DNA of 33,393 nt from Spirochaetota bacterium (GTDB taxonomy: Bacteria > Spirochaetota > Spirochaetia > ARS1246), in the NCBI GenBank assembly GCA_024275515.1, contig JAJRYZ010000198.1:1-33393 (forward strand). Direction: 5' to 3'. A program made the position numbers and the translations under genes. The notes under the pieces are model-generated. The model was not told where the DNA came from, did no database searches, and saw nothing but the letters and a program-made list of their open reading frames with translations. Of this stretch, positions 8,467 through 16,569 are shown piece by piece. Position 1 is the stretch's first letter, and the number at the start of each line of letters is the position of its first letter.

Positions 8467-9339
8467 ATGGATCGTCGTCGGCTTCTGTCCAGAGCTAAAT
8501 CGCTTCGCATCGTCTCTTCGAAGTTGCTGGAAGGCCTACTCTCGGGCACGTATCGAAGCGTCTTCAAAGGCCCCGGTATCGAGTTCGATGAAGTGCGCGA
8601 GTATTCCGAAAGCGACGACGTTCGCTCGATCGACTGGAACGTGACCTCCCGGATGAGGGCGCCGTACACGAAGACTTTTCGCGAAGAGCGCGAGATTCTG
8701 CTTTTTCTGGTCATGGACGTTTCCGGATCGATGTTCGTGGGGGCCACAGGCTCGACGAAGATCGACGTTGCATGCGAGGTCGCCACTCTGTTCGCGTACG
8801 CGGCGGTTCAGAACAACGACAGGATCGGCGGCGTTTTTTTCTCGGATCGAATCGAAAAATGGATACCCCCGGCGAAAGGGAAGTCTCACGCCTCCCGCAT
8901 GGTCAGGGACATGGGCGCCCTCGATCCCGTCGGCGTCGGGTCGGACATCGCTCTGGGGTTGCGAACTGCATACGAGACGATGAAACGTCGGGGGATCTGC
9001 GTGATTATCTCCGATTTTCGATCGGCTACGGGTCTTGAGGAAGCCGCGTTGCTTGCGCGGAAGCACGATGTGATCGCCGTCCGGATTCTCGATGAGAGCG
9101 AATACGTGTTTCCGTTGCGTGGATATGTCGAACTGCGGGACCCGGAATCCGGGAAAAGCCTGCCGGTGCACGGCTCCTCAAGCCGGTTTCGTCGCGAATA
9201 CCACGACTTTTGGCGCGCCGACAACGCCGTCTGGCAGCAGAGTTACCGACGGCGGGGCGTCGCGACGCTCGCCGTCGGGGCCGACGACGACCCGGCCGGA
9301 ATGCTCATACGGTTTTTCAACGCCCGGAGGCGTCGTTGA
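8467..9339 (+). CDS. DUF58 / VWA-like protein of the Bat locus
   Basis: A 290-residue DUF58 protein, the usual partner encoded after moxR. The DUF58 signature region is SDDVRSIDWNVTSR, followed by a VWA fold with the metal site D84-V-S86-G-S88 and ISDFRS further on. There is no signal peptide or membrane segment, so it should be cytoplasmic. ATG 8467 is taken as the start because the protein opens with the typical basic MDRRRLLSRAK. The frame is open further upstream but overlaps moxR heavily. No good Shine-Dalgarno sequence is seen, so translation may be coupled to moxR. The next gene starts at a TTG overlapping its stop. Confidence 0.9.
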   Translation: MDRRRLLSRAKSLRIVSSKLLEGLLSGTYRSVFKGPGIEFDEVREYSESDDVRSIDWNVTSRMRAPYTKTFREEREILLFLVMDVSGSMFVGATGSTKIDVACEVATLFAYAAVQNNDRIGGVFFSDRIEKWIPPAKGKSHASRMVRDMGALDPVGVGSDIALGLRTAYETMKRRGICVIISDFRSATGLEEAALLARKHDVIAVRILDESEYVFPLRGYVELRDPESGKSLPVHGSSSRFRREYHDFWRADNAVWQQSYRRRGVATLAVGADDDPAGMLIRFFNARRRR

Positions 9340-10253
9340 CCGTGCGTGGCCTGATCATCTTGGGACTGTCGTGCGCGCTGACGGTCGGCGGCTTCTCGCA
9401 GGATCGGTCGGAGACTCTCACCCGCGACGATCGGCGCCCGTACCGGATCGAACAGACGACGTTTCTCCCGCCGGTGTTCTACGTCGGCGACGTGGTCGAG
9501 CTCCGGCTGCGGATATCGACCGACGGGGTCCCGCTGCCTTCGGCGCCCGACACGATACCGCAGGCCGATTGGATCACGATACACGATGTCAGAATCATTC
9601 CCATCGCCGCCGACTACGATGTCCGGATTCGATTTACCAGTTTTCGCCCCGGCGCGCTCGATATCCCCGAGATATCCATTGGTGATGTGAGGCTATCGCC
9701 CCTACATATCGATACCGCTTCGATTCGCTCAAGGGACACTACCGACTTCCGCGGCGTTTTCGATCCGATGCTGCTGCCCGGCACGAAGCTCGTCATCGGG
9801 ATAGGCGCCGGTGTTCTCATGTTCGGACCGCTGGTGGCTCTTCTTCTTTTCGGGTGGTTGCGCCGGACGATCACGAGTCTGACCGGGCCGCTCAAGGCTC
9901 GTCGACCCTACAGGATTCTCGGTCGTCGTCTTGAGACGCTGCACGCCTCGGCACCACGAATGGATTCGCGGGAGTTCTACCGGTTGCTCTTCGATTCGTT
10001 CCGGGAATACCTCACCGCGCGATCGGACCGAACCTTCACTGCGGCGACGACTTCCGAAACGGATCGGTTGGCCCGCGAGGAGTTTGACGGAATCGAGCCG
10101 CTGGAGGCATTGAGCCGCTTGGTGCCGACGATCGACCGCGCCAAGTTCGGCGGCGCCGAGAGCCCGGCGACCGAGAAGCTCAAAGGGCTCGAACTGGTGC
10201 GCAGCGCCGCGGCCGAGATCGAGCGGAGACACAGAGCGGGGAAGACGACATGA
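9336..10253 (+). CDS. Signal-peptide, single-span membrane protein of the Bat operon
   Basis: A 305-residue protein lying between the DUF58 gene and batA. It has an N-terminal signal peptide (about residues 1-22). A beta-rich periplasmic part contains YVGDVVELRLRIS and FRPGALDIPEI, resembling one BatD-type immunoglobulin-like unit. One membrane segment (about 149-175) follows, then a charged cytoplasmic tail. It occupies the place of small membrane proteins found in other Bat loci, but I do not recognise a named family with confidence. The start is TTG 9336, five bases after GGAGG (9326-9330), and forms TTGA with the preceding stop codon. The end overlaps batA as ATGA. A role in anchoring the MoxR/DUF58 pair to the membrane is inference from context. 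Confidence 0.75.
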   Translation: MTVRGLIILGLSCALTVGGFSQDRSETLTRDDRRPYRIEQTTFLPPVFYVGDVVELRLRISTDGVPLPSAPDTIPQADWITIHDVRIIPIAADYDVRIRFTSFRPGALDIPEISIGDVRLSPLHIDTASIRSRDTTDFRGVFDPMLLPGTKLVIGIGAGVLMFGPLVALLLFGWLRRTITSLTGPLKARRPYRILGRRLETLHASAPRMDSREFYRLLFDSFREYLTARSDRTFTAATTSETDRLAREEFDGIEPLEALSRLVPTIDRAKFGGAESPATEKLKGLELVRSAAAEIERRHRAGKTT

Positions 10254-11254
10254 CGGCATTCGACGCACCCGGGTACCTCGCGTTGCTTTCGTTTGTTCCG
10301 CTGGGAATTTACGTGCACCATATCTGGCGCGGCAGGGGCGGTCGGATCACTTTCTCGTTCGTCAAATGGCGCGGCAATGCTTTTTCGTATCCCGCTTTCG
10401 GTCTGCGCGTGTTGCTGTTCGTTGCGCACGTCGGATTCTGGGCGGCGGTCGTATTGGTAATCGCCGCGATTGCCGGACCGATGAGTATCGAACGTGAGAC
10501 GGTATATCTTACTCCCGGTCTTGACATCATGATCGTTCTCGACGAGTCCCCGAGCATGTCGGCGCAGGACTTTCAGCCGGGGAATCGGTTCGAGGTGGCG
10601 AGGGAGGTCATCCGCGGCTTCGTGGCGGGCCGACGCAACGACGCGATAGGATTGGTGAGTTTCAGCCGCGAGGCGGCGCTGAGAGTTCCGGTGACGCTGG
10701 ACAGTAACACGTTGCTTGCTCGCATGGACGAGTTGCGGATCATGAGTCTCGGCGACGGCACCGCGATCGGGTTGGGCATCTCGGTGGCCGCGATGCACCT
10801 CGAACGAAGCGGCAATGGGGACCGAATCATCGTGCTGATCACCGACGGCGAGAACAACGCGGGGGAGATTCTACCCGAAACGGCGGCGGAAATCGCCGCA
10901 AGACTGGGAATCCGCATCTACGCCGTCGGTGTCGGCACGCAAGGCGAGGTCCCCATCGAATACACCGATCCGGAAACCGGAATTGTCCGAAGGGGACTGT
11001 TCGAAAGTCGGTTCAACGAGCCGCTGCTTCGCGGGATCGCTGAGACTACAGGCGGGAAGTACTACTCGGCCAAGAGTCCCGGAGCGCTCAACGCGGTGTT
11101 TCGTTCTATCGATGGGATCGAGACGACCGAGAAACGCGCGCGGATCGAGGTGCGCACGAAACCTCTCTATGGAAGGTTCGTCGTCGCGGCGTTGATTTGT
11201 CTCGTCGTAAACTTTTTGATTCGTGCGGTGCTCCTGAAAGAGGCGATGGCATGA
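10250..11254 (+). CDS. batA: BatA-type VWA membrane protein
   Basis: A 334-residue protein with two N-terminal membrane segments, a VWA domain and a C-terminal membrane segment. The metal-ion-dependent adhesion site is D98-E-S100-P-S102, with ITDGENN later in the fold. The segment around TDPETGIVRRGLFESRF and the topology match BatA of Bacteroides aerotolerance and Leptospira Bat loci. The family function is envelope stress or oxygen tolerance; the biochemical role is not settled. ATG 10250 overlaps the preceding stop (ATGA), and the 3' end overlaps batB in the same way, so translation is coupled. Confidence 0.9.
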   Translation: MTAFDAPGYLALLSFVPLGIYVHHIWRGRGGRITFSFVKWRGNAFSYPAFGLRVLLFVAHVGFWAAVVLVIAAIAGPMSIERETVYLTPGLDIMIVLDESPSMSAQDFQPGNRFEVAREVIRGFVAGRRNDAIGLVSFSREAALRVPVTLDSNTLLARMDELRIMSLGDGTAIGLGISVAAMHLERSGNGDRIIVLITDGENNAGEILPETAAEIAARLGIRIYAVGVGTQGEVPIEYTDPETGIVRRGLFESRFNEPLLRGIAETTGGKYYSAKSPGALNAVFRSIDGIETTEKRARIEVRTKPLYGRFVVAALICLVVNFLIRAVLLKEAMA

Positions 11255-12213
11255 TCGATCAACCGAGACTTCTGTTGCTCCTGTTGGCGGCGCTTCCTTT
11301 CGGCTGGATCGTTTGGCGGCGGTATCGCACGGCACTTCCGGGCGTTCTTTCGGTGGCGTCCGGCGACGCGAGGGAGGTGGCGAACCTCTTTCTTATTCGC
11401 TGGTTCTTTACCAATCTTTCATTTGTTCTCGCCATGATTTTCCTGGTTCTGGCGCTTTCGGGCGTCCACTGGGGCCGCGCGGCGCAGCGGGAACGGCCCC
11501 GAGGGGTCGACGTCGTTCTGGCATTCGACGTTTCCCGGAGCATGCTCGCGCGTGACGTCCGACCGAGCAGGCTGGAGCGCGCCGTGGCGGTTTCGCGATC
11601 GTTGGTCGATCGTCATCCCGGAACACCGTTCGGAATCGTCGTGTTCAGGGGGAAAGGCTCGGTGCTGCTTCCCGTTACCGACGACGTGTCCGCCATCCGC
11701 TCTTCGCTCGACTACGTCGATGCGCAAGCCGTCACGGCGCCCGGTACCAACCTGGAAGACGGACTGCTCGTTGCGGCCGAGGCGTTTCCCGTGGGAAGAG
11801 AAACCAGGAAAGTCGTGGTCGTTTTTACCGACGGCGGTTTTCTGGAAGGGAATCCGCGGCGCGGCGCGACGTCGCTCGCGGGGCGGGGCATCGAGCTTGT
11901 CATCGTCGGCGCCGGCGGAACCGAAGCGGTTCCGATTCCGCTCGACGGCGGCTACCTTACCGACTCGGCGGGGATGACGGTGTTGACCGCTCTTCGAGCG
12001 GAGGTGCTGGAAACGATGGCCGAGGTCTCGCGCGGCGTCTCGGCGCGGATCGACGACGGGGATCTGATCGAACGGATCGGAAAGAGCGTCGAGGGGTCCG
12101 TGGCGCGAGAGGGCGAGGCGCCCGACAGGTATCGGCTTATGCTTACGATCGGCTTGATACTCTTGTCCGTATGGCTTGTCCTGCGAACGGTACGATGGAG
12201 AGGTTTGTTTTGA
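11251..12213 (+). CDS. batB: BatB-type VWA membrane protein
   Basis: A 320-residue paralogue of the preceding protein. It has N-terminal membrane segments (about residues 6-22 and 52-72), a VWA domain with D93-V-S95-R-S97 and VFTDGGF, and a C-terminal membrane segment. It keeps a canonical DxSxS site. The ATGA overlap with batA fixes the start at 11251; upstream in-frame starts lie deep inside batA. Two adjacent VWA membrane proteins followed by a TPR protein and a BatD protein is the diagnostic Bat order. Confidence 0.9.
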   Translation: MIDQPRLLLLLLAALPFGWIVWRRYRTALPGVLSVASGDAREVANLFLIRWFFTNLSFVLAMIFLVLALSGVHWGRAAQRERPRGVDVVLAFDVSRSMLARDVRPSRLERAVAVSRSLVDRHPGTPFGIVVFRGKGSVLLPVTDDVSAIRSSLDYVDAQAVTAPGTNLEDGLLVAAEAFPVGRETRKVVVVFTDGGFLEGNPRRGATSLAGRGIELVIVGAGGTEAVPIPLDGGYLTDSAGMTVLTALRAEVLETMAEVSRGVSARIDDGDLIERIGKSVEGSVAREGEAPDRYRLMLTIGLILLSVWLVLRTVRWRGLF

Positions 12214-12794
12214 AAGCGTGGAGAGCGCCGATAGCGCTGCTTTTTACCGTCACGCTCGTTTCGTGCAGTTCGGCGCGGGTCTATGTCGGCGCGGTACGCG
12301 CGGCCAACGACTATTCACAGGGAGAGTATCAAGACGCCAATCGTCGACTTATGCGGATACGCGACGCCGGGGTATTCGTGCCGTGGATCGACTATAACCT
12401 CGGGACGGTTTACTATGCTCTCGGAGAGCCGGCGTCGGCGCTCGACATCTGGCAGGACACCGACGCCGGCGCGACGGGCGAACTTGCCTTCAGGCTGGCG
12501 TTCAACCTCGGTGTGCTCGACTACGAGCGGGGCGCCTACGATTCGGCGTATCGTCGTTTTCGACGAGCGCTTGAGATCGATCCGACCTCGATCGAGGCCA
12601 AGATCAATCTCGAGTTCACGATAGAAAAGCTCGACGCACCGGCATCGGGCGGGGCCGAAAGCGAGCGCGACGCCGCGCCCGGGGCCGAAGTCGAGCGTAT
12701 TCTTCAATACATCGAACGTATTGAACGTCTTGAACGTAACACCTGGCGGTCCACCGAATCGGTCGACGAGATCGGCGAAACGGAGGATTGGTGA
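12210..12794 (+). CDS. batC: BatC-type TPR lipoprotein
   Basis: A 194-residue lipoprotein. The start is taken as TTG 12210, six bases after GGAGAGG (12197-12203) and overlapping the batB stop as TTGA. This gives the signal peptide MKAWRAPIALLFTVTLVSC, ending in lipobox LVSC. Two or three TPR-like helices follow (YNLGTVYYALGEPASALDIW and FNLGVLDYERGAYDSAYRRF), then a low-complexity Ala/Glu linker and a charged C-terminus. TPR protein after two VWA proteins matches BatC. ATG 12195 would instead place the Shine-Dalgarno inside the gene and add five residues. It probably scaffolds BatA/BatB on the periplasmic face. Confidence 0.85.
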   Translation: MKAWRAPIALLFTVTLVSCSSARVYVGAVRAANDYSQGEYQDANRRLMRIRDAGVFVPWIDYNLGTVYYALGEPASALDIWQDTDAGATGELAFRLAFNLGVLDYERGAYDSAYRRFRRALEIDPTSIEAKINLEFTIEKLDAPASGGAESERDAAPGAEVERILQYIERIERLERNTWRSTESVDEIGETEDW

Positions 12795-14764
12795 TGCGAG
12801 CTCTACGGCTTTTCGCGCTTACGCTGTTGCTGCTCTCGCCGCGCGGCGCGCCTCTTTTTGCGGAGAAGATACGGGCGACCAGCTTTGTCGATCGCAATCC
12901 GATCGGACTCGGGGAAAAGATTTACCTCTCGATCGATGTAACGTATCCCGAGGTCGAGAAAGTCGAAGTCGTCAAAGCGAAGTGGCCCGACGGCCTGACG
13001 CTCCTCTCCGGCCCGACAATTCGCAGCTTCTCAGATCCCGGTGACGAGTTCAATCCACGCAAGGTGAGGATTCGGTATGTTTTTCGCGGGGAACGACTCG
13101 GAAGACTCGTCGTCGATCCGATCAGCATCCGGGCCGGCGGCGCCCGGATCGAAACCGAAGCGTTCGTGGTGGGAGTCGGTTACTGGCGAAACCGCGAGAT
13201 ATTTATTCCGCTTCAGTGCCGATGGCGAATCGACGCCGAATCGGCGGTGGTAGGGCAGACCATCCGGGCCGTACTGGTTCTCCGCGACATGATCGAGATT
13301 CCCGTCGTCGAGAACGTATCGGTTCCGCAGACGGCCGGCGCTCTGATCGAAGAGGTGACCGATATCGGGCCGCTCGAACGCGCGGTCGCCGGCGATCAAG
13401 TCGTGTATCAGCTTCCGGTCGCCGCCTACTTGGTTACGCCGTCGAGAAGCGGCCGGCTGACTCTGCCGTCCGCCCGCGTCGAGGTTGCAGGCGAGATCGT
13501 TAAAACCGACCCCGCTTCCATCGTGGTCCTGCCGCTTCCGGCCGACGCCGCGACCTACGGCGCCGTCGGCGCGTTTCGATTCTCGGTTCATATTCCGCAG
13601 CAGGAGCTGTCGGTCGGCGACGAGATCGAATTCGGATTACGCGTTGAAGGAACCGGCAATCTCAACTACCTCGATTTGCCCGAACCTTCGCTGGAAAAAC
13701 TCGTCCTTGCAAACACGAAAACCGTTTCCGACTTTCGGGCGGACTACGAGGGGTACACCGGCGCCGTAGAAAAACGCTATCGCGTGGTCGCGCAGGAAAG
13801 CGGCGTCGCTTCGATCGTCATACCCGCTTTCTCGTGGTTTGATCCTGCAAAGCAGACGGTCATCGAGGTGGGCGCACGGAGGACGCGGTATGAAGTCGCG
13901 GAGAGGCCGGACGGCACGAAGACGGAAGATGAGTTTCCGTTTTCCCTCGAAACGGTCGACGAGGCGCTTTCGCGCGCGGCGGTCGACTCATATCGAAATC
14001 CCGCGAACTATCTGTGGCTGATCCCCGGTCTGGTGGCGGTGCTCGTCCTGGCGCTGTTGAAGAAGGCGAAGATTATTCTGGTGGCGCTTACGGTCGTGCT
14101 TATCGCCGCCGGAGAGCCACAGCGCGACGTCGAGGTGGAGCGGGCGATCTCGATCTATCGCGACGGCGGGTACGCGACCGCGGCCGCGCTCTTTCTTGCC
14201 GCCACGGAGCGGTTTCCAGAGCGTCCCGGGTTACTTTACAACGCGTCGCTGTCGCACTATCGGGCCGGCGACTATCTGGAATCGGTCGTTCTTATCCGCC
14301 GGGCGATAGATATGGATCCGGGGAGTCGTCGATACCGCGCATTCGCCGAGTGGGTGAATGCGCGACGCGAGCTCCCTCGCGTCGTCTACCCTTCGGCGCC
14401 GGTCGACGTCGATCTGTTTTTCTTTCTGTTTATGGGCTTTATGTTCATAGCCACGGCTTTCCTTATTCTGCAGATGCTCCGAAGCCGCGGACTTTTCGTC
14501 ATCATCGTCGTGCTCGCCCTTTTGTCGGGGTCGGCGTCTCTGGGTGCCGTGGTTGTACTGCACCTGCAGAACGGTCGCCCTACGGCGATTGTCGTTGAAG
14601 AGACGCCGATGCGAACCATTCCGAACGCGGCCGCGACGGTTCGCTCAACGATGCCGACGGGCGTGTCGGTGCGGGTAGTCGACGATGCGGGGGACTTTTC
14701 TCTGGTCGTCAACGGCGCCGGCGCGACCGGGTGGATACCGTCCGCGTCACTTCTACTTGACTGA
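12794..14764 (+). CDS. batD: BatD-BatE fusion: BatD domains, TPR and SH3
   Basis: A 656-residue protein. A signal peptide (to about residue 24) leads into several beta-sandwich BatD units (about 25-400). A membrane hairpin (about 405-439), a TPR block (about 445-520, LLYNASLSHYRAGDYLESV), two more membrane segments (about 538-590) and a C-terminal SH3-like domain ending GWIPSASLLLD follow. In Bacteroides the TPR-plus-SH3 part is a separate protein, BatE; here it is fused to BatD. ATG 12794 overlaps the batC stop (TGATG) and lies six bases after GGAGGA. It ends the operon, and the promoter of the next gene begins inside its last codons. Confidence 0.88.
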   Translation: MRALRLFALTLLLLSPRGAPLFAEKIRATSFVDRNPIGLGEKIYLSIDVTYPEVEKVEVVKAKWPDGLTLLSGPTIRSFSDPGDEFNPRKVRIRYVFRGERLGRLVVDPISIRAGGARIETEAFVVGVGYWRNREIFIPLQCRWRIDAESAVVGQTIRAVLVLRDMIEIPVVENVSVPQTAGALIEEVTDIGPLERAVAGDQVVYQLPVAAYLVTPSRSGRLTLPSARVEVAGEIVKTDPASIVVLPLPADAATYGAVGAFRFSVHIPQQELSVGDEIEFGLRVEGTGNLNYLDLPEPSLEKLVLANTKTVSDFRADYEGYTGAVEKRYRVVAQESGVASIVIPAFSWFDPAKQTVIEVGARRTRYEVAERPDGTKTEDEFPFSLETVDEALSRAAVDSYRNPANYLWLIPGLVAVLVLALLKKAKIILVALTVVLIAAGEPQRDVEVERAISIYRDGGYATAAALFLAATERFPERPGLLYNASLSHYRAGDYLESVVLIRRAIDMDPGSRRYRAFAEWVNARRELPRVVYPSAPVDVDLFFFLFMGFMFIATAFLILQMLRSRGLFVIIVVLALLSGSASLGAVVVLHLQNGRPTAIVVEETPMRTIPNAAATVRSTMPTGVSVRVVDDAGDFSLVVNGAGATGWIPSASLLLD

Positions 14765-14785
14765 AACGCGCCGTCCGACTAGTTT
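14757..14785 (+). promoter_or_regulatory. Leaderless-type promoter of the Smr gene
   Basis: TTGACT (14757-14762), a 17-base spacer and TAGTTT (14780-14785). The -10 ends eight bases before ATG 14794. The -35 overlaps the stop codon of the batD-batE fusion. Confidence 0.65.
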
Positions 14786-14793
14786 CTGCCTTC

Positions 14794-15243
14794 ATGGACT
14801 TCGGCGAAGTGCTGCGACAATGGGAAGACGGCGATCCGAAACGTTCGGAACGCGACCGACGCAGAATGGAAGAATGGATCGACGAGCATCCTCCCGATCA
14901 TCCCCAAAACGCGTCGTTGCCGGATGAATCACCACAGCAGAGACGGGAACGAATAAAAAGGCGGCGGCCCCAGAGGGTTCTCGACCTCCACGGCGTGCGA
15001 GCCTCCGACGCGGCGAGGAGGGTGGACGCGTTCGTCGCCGCGGCCGTTCGCGACGGGATCGAGAAAGCGCTGATTATTCACGGAAAGGGTAAACACTCAC
15101 ACGACCCGCGCGGCGGCGTGTTGAAGCAGGTGGTGTATGAAGCGCTGCGCGCACATCCGCACGCCGGCGAAATGGGGGTCCCCGATCGGCGTCTGGGCGG
15201 CAGCGGCGCGGTGTGGGTCGCGATACGTTACCGTTCGCGGTAG
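14794..15243 (+). CDS. Smr-domain protein (MutS2 C-terminal-like)
   Basis: A 149-residue stand-alone Smr protein. The first 60 residues are very charged and probably unstructured. The Smr domain follows with [14 protein letters not shown] and the terminal [12 protein letters not shown]. Smr domains bind or nick nucleic acid; bacterial stand-alone versions have recently been linked to mRNA cleavage at stalled ribosomes, but the role here is inferred from family. There is no Shine-Dalgarno sequence, and the promoter lies eight bases upstream of the start. The last 16 bases overlap the 3' end of the convergent infA gene. Confidence 0.88.
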   Translation: MDFGEVLRQWEDGDPKRSERDRRRMEEWIDEHPPDHPQNASLPDESPQQRRERIKRRRPQRVLDLHGVRASDAARRVDAFVAAAVRDGIEKALIIHGKGKHSHDPRGGVLKQVVYEALRAHPHAGEMGVPDRRLGGSGAVWVAIRYRSR

Positions 15244-15446
15244 ATGATTCGCCCACGTGTAAGATCGTAGGGCGAAAGCGCAACGCGGACCCTGTCGCCG
15301 GGTACGATTCTGATGTAGTGCTTTCTCATCTTCCCCGACAGGTGCGCGAGAATGACGTGACCGTTCTTGAGCTCGACTCGAAACATCGTGTTCGGGAGCG
15401 ATTCCTTGACGATTCCTTCGACTTCGATCGCTTCTTCTTTTGCCAC
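15228..15446 (-). CDS. infA: Translation initiation factor IF-1
   Basis: A 72-residue OB-fold protein, exactly the usual IF-1 length, opening [11 protein letters not shown] and containing [22 protein letters not shown] and PGDRV. IF-1 occupies the ribosomal A site during initiation. It starts at GTG 15446, with AAAGGAGA a few bases upstream; the longer open frame would run through the 5' UTR. It is divergent from the DksA/TraR-like gene, an arrangement I recall from treponemes. It converges on the Smr gene with a 16-base overlap. Confidence 0.97.
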   Translation of the reverse strand: MAKEEAIEVEGIVKESLPNTMFRVELKNGHVILAHLSGKMRKHYIRIVPGDRVRVALSPYDLTRGRIIYRER

Positions 15447-15494
15447 ACAGTCTCCTTTCGATTCCGTAAGCGTCCGCTCAAGCGCACCGCGGCC

Positions 15495-15523
15495 ATGGTA
15501 GGTAAACCCCATCGCTTTGTCAA
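15495..15523 (-). promoter_or_regulatory. infA promoter
   Basis: On the minus strand: TTGACA (15518-15523), a 17-base spacer and TACCAT (15495-15500). It predicts a 5' UTR of roughly 40 bases or more before the Shine-Dalgarno and GTG 15446, so this unit is not leaderless. Confidence 0.65.
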
Positions 15524-15548
15524 TATCGCCGGCGCGATCGAACCCGCA

Positions 15549-15577
15549 TTGACTTTTTTGATCCGATCGGTCATAGT
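15549..15577 (+). promoter_or_regulatory. Candidate promoter of the DksA/TraR-like gene
   Basis: TTGACT (15549-15554), a 17-base spacer and CATAGT (15572-15577, four of six consensus bases). It would give a leader of about 26 bases before ATG 15611. Confidence 0.45.
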
Positions 15578-15610
15578 CGACGCCAATTTCTCCGTGTGGG
15601 ACAGCAGGTT

Positions 15611-15967
15611 ATGGACAAGCAATTCGTAGAGGCGATGAAGAAGAAGCTTATTGAACAGAAAGAGACGATTCTTCAGAATCTTCTCTCGGAAAACGAAGAT
15701 TTCGAAGCGCTGATCAAAGACCTCGATCCAAAGGATCTCGCTGATATCGCCGCGGACGACATTGATCGAAAGACTCTTGAAGCTCTAAGCTCGCAGGACA
15801 TCAAGCGTCTGCGTTTGATAGAAAGCGCGATATCCCGCATTCATAACGATCGCTACGGGCTTTGCATGCGGTGTAACAAGAAGATACCGCGAGCACGGCT
15901 CGAGGCCATCCCGTACGCGCTCATGTGCATCGAGTGCAAAAGCTCGGACGAGCGGCGCAATCGATAG
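15611..15967 (+). CDS. DksA/TraR-family zinc-finger protein
   Basis: A 118-residue protein with a long coiled-coil N-terminal part and a C-terminal zinc finger (CMRC...CIEC) followed by GLCMRCNKKIPRARLEAIP-type residues. The family binds the RNA polymerase secondary channel and, in DksA, mediates the ppGpp response. The coiled-coil tip residues that define true DksA (DxxDxA) may be represented by DIAADDID, so DksA activity is plausible but not certain. ATG 15611 gives a natural N-terminus, MDKQFVEAMKKK. An upstream GTG at 15596 is possible. AGCAGG lies only two bases before ATG, so initiation is unusual. It is divergent from infA. Confidence 0.85.
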   Translation: MDKQFVEAMKKKLIEQKETILQNLLSENEDFEALIKDLDPKDLADIAADDIDRKTLEALSSQDIKRLRLIESAISRIHNDRYGLCMRCNKKIPRARLEAIPYALMCIECKSSDERRNR

Positions 15968-16096
15968 CGATCTCGCTCATCTCCGCAACTAATCCTCGCA
16001 CCTCCCGGATCGAAACACTTCATTGTCACCTCCGACGCTCCCGTAAACTCGCCGGACCGATATGCCGATACTCTAGTCGGTGGAGGATGCATAGCC

Positions 16097-16489
16097 ATGG
16101 TAGCATCGGTGCTGCAACCGAATATCTTCGAGCTCAGCAGTCTTGTTGCGCGGGAAAACCCGACGGGAAAGCTCGCGATGCCGGTCGACACCTCCGTTCT
16201 GCTGTACTCGCGATATAAACACGTCCGCGGAGCTCCGCCGGTCGGCGCCGGAAGGGGCGTGCCGCTCTACCGTCTTCGGGCGCTCGATAATCTCATCGAG
16301 CGGCTTATCAGCCTTCGTTCCAACCGGCCGATCGTTCGTAACATAGCGGATCTGAGTCGGGAAGAAGTCGACGGGCTCATCGAAGAGTATCGCAAGAGCG
16401 TCCATCGCGAGGTCTCGTCGGAGTCGAAAGTGCTCGAAATCGGAAGTGTATCCAACGACCTCGGGCTTACTTTGGATATCGTCGCCTGA
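16097..16489 (+). CDS. Conserved-looking small protein of unknown function
   Basis: A 130-residue protein that I do not recognise. The start at ATG 16097 is supported by GGAGG ten bases upstream. It has no signal peptide or membrane segment. The middle contains a compact motif-like run (MPVDTSVLLYSRYKHVRG) and a loop GVPLYRLRALDNLIERL. The C-terminal half is predicted helical with LSREEVDGLIEEY. Codon use is like its neighbours, so it looks like a genuine gene. It follows the DksA/TraR-like gene after 129 bases and converges on a metallo-hydrolase gene. Confidence 0.65.
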   Translation: MVASVLQPNIFELSSLVARENPTGKLAMPVDTSVLLYSRYKHVRGAPPVGAGRGVPLYRLRALDNLIERLISLRSNRPIVRNIADLSREEVDGLIEEYRKSVHREVSSESKVLEIGSVSNDLGLTLDIVA

Positions 16490-16500
16490 CCGGTCGCGGA

Positions 16501-16531
16501 GCGTCGCCGCGGCGGCATCGTCGCGCGACGC
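16501..16531. repeat. Inverted repeat in a convergent gap
   Basis: GCGTCGC (16501-16507) and GCGACGC (16525-16531) can form a 7-bp stem with a 17-base loop between two convergent genes. There is no T-run. It may act as a weak bidirectional terminator; evidence is limited to position and pairing. Confidence 0.3.
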
Positions 16532-16569
16532 CGGTCTGCGCATCTCGAGGCCGTTCGCGACTCTCGTGA

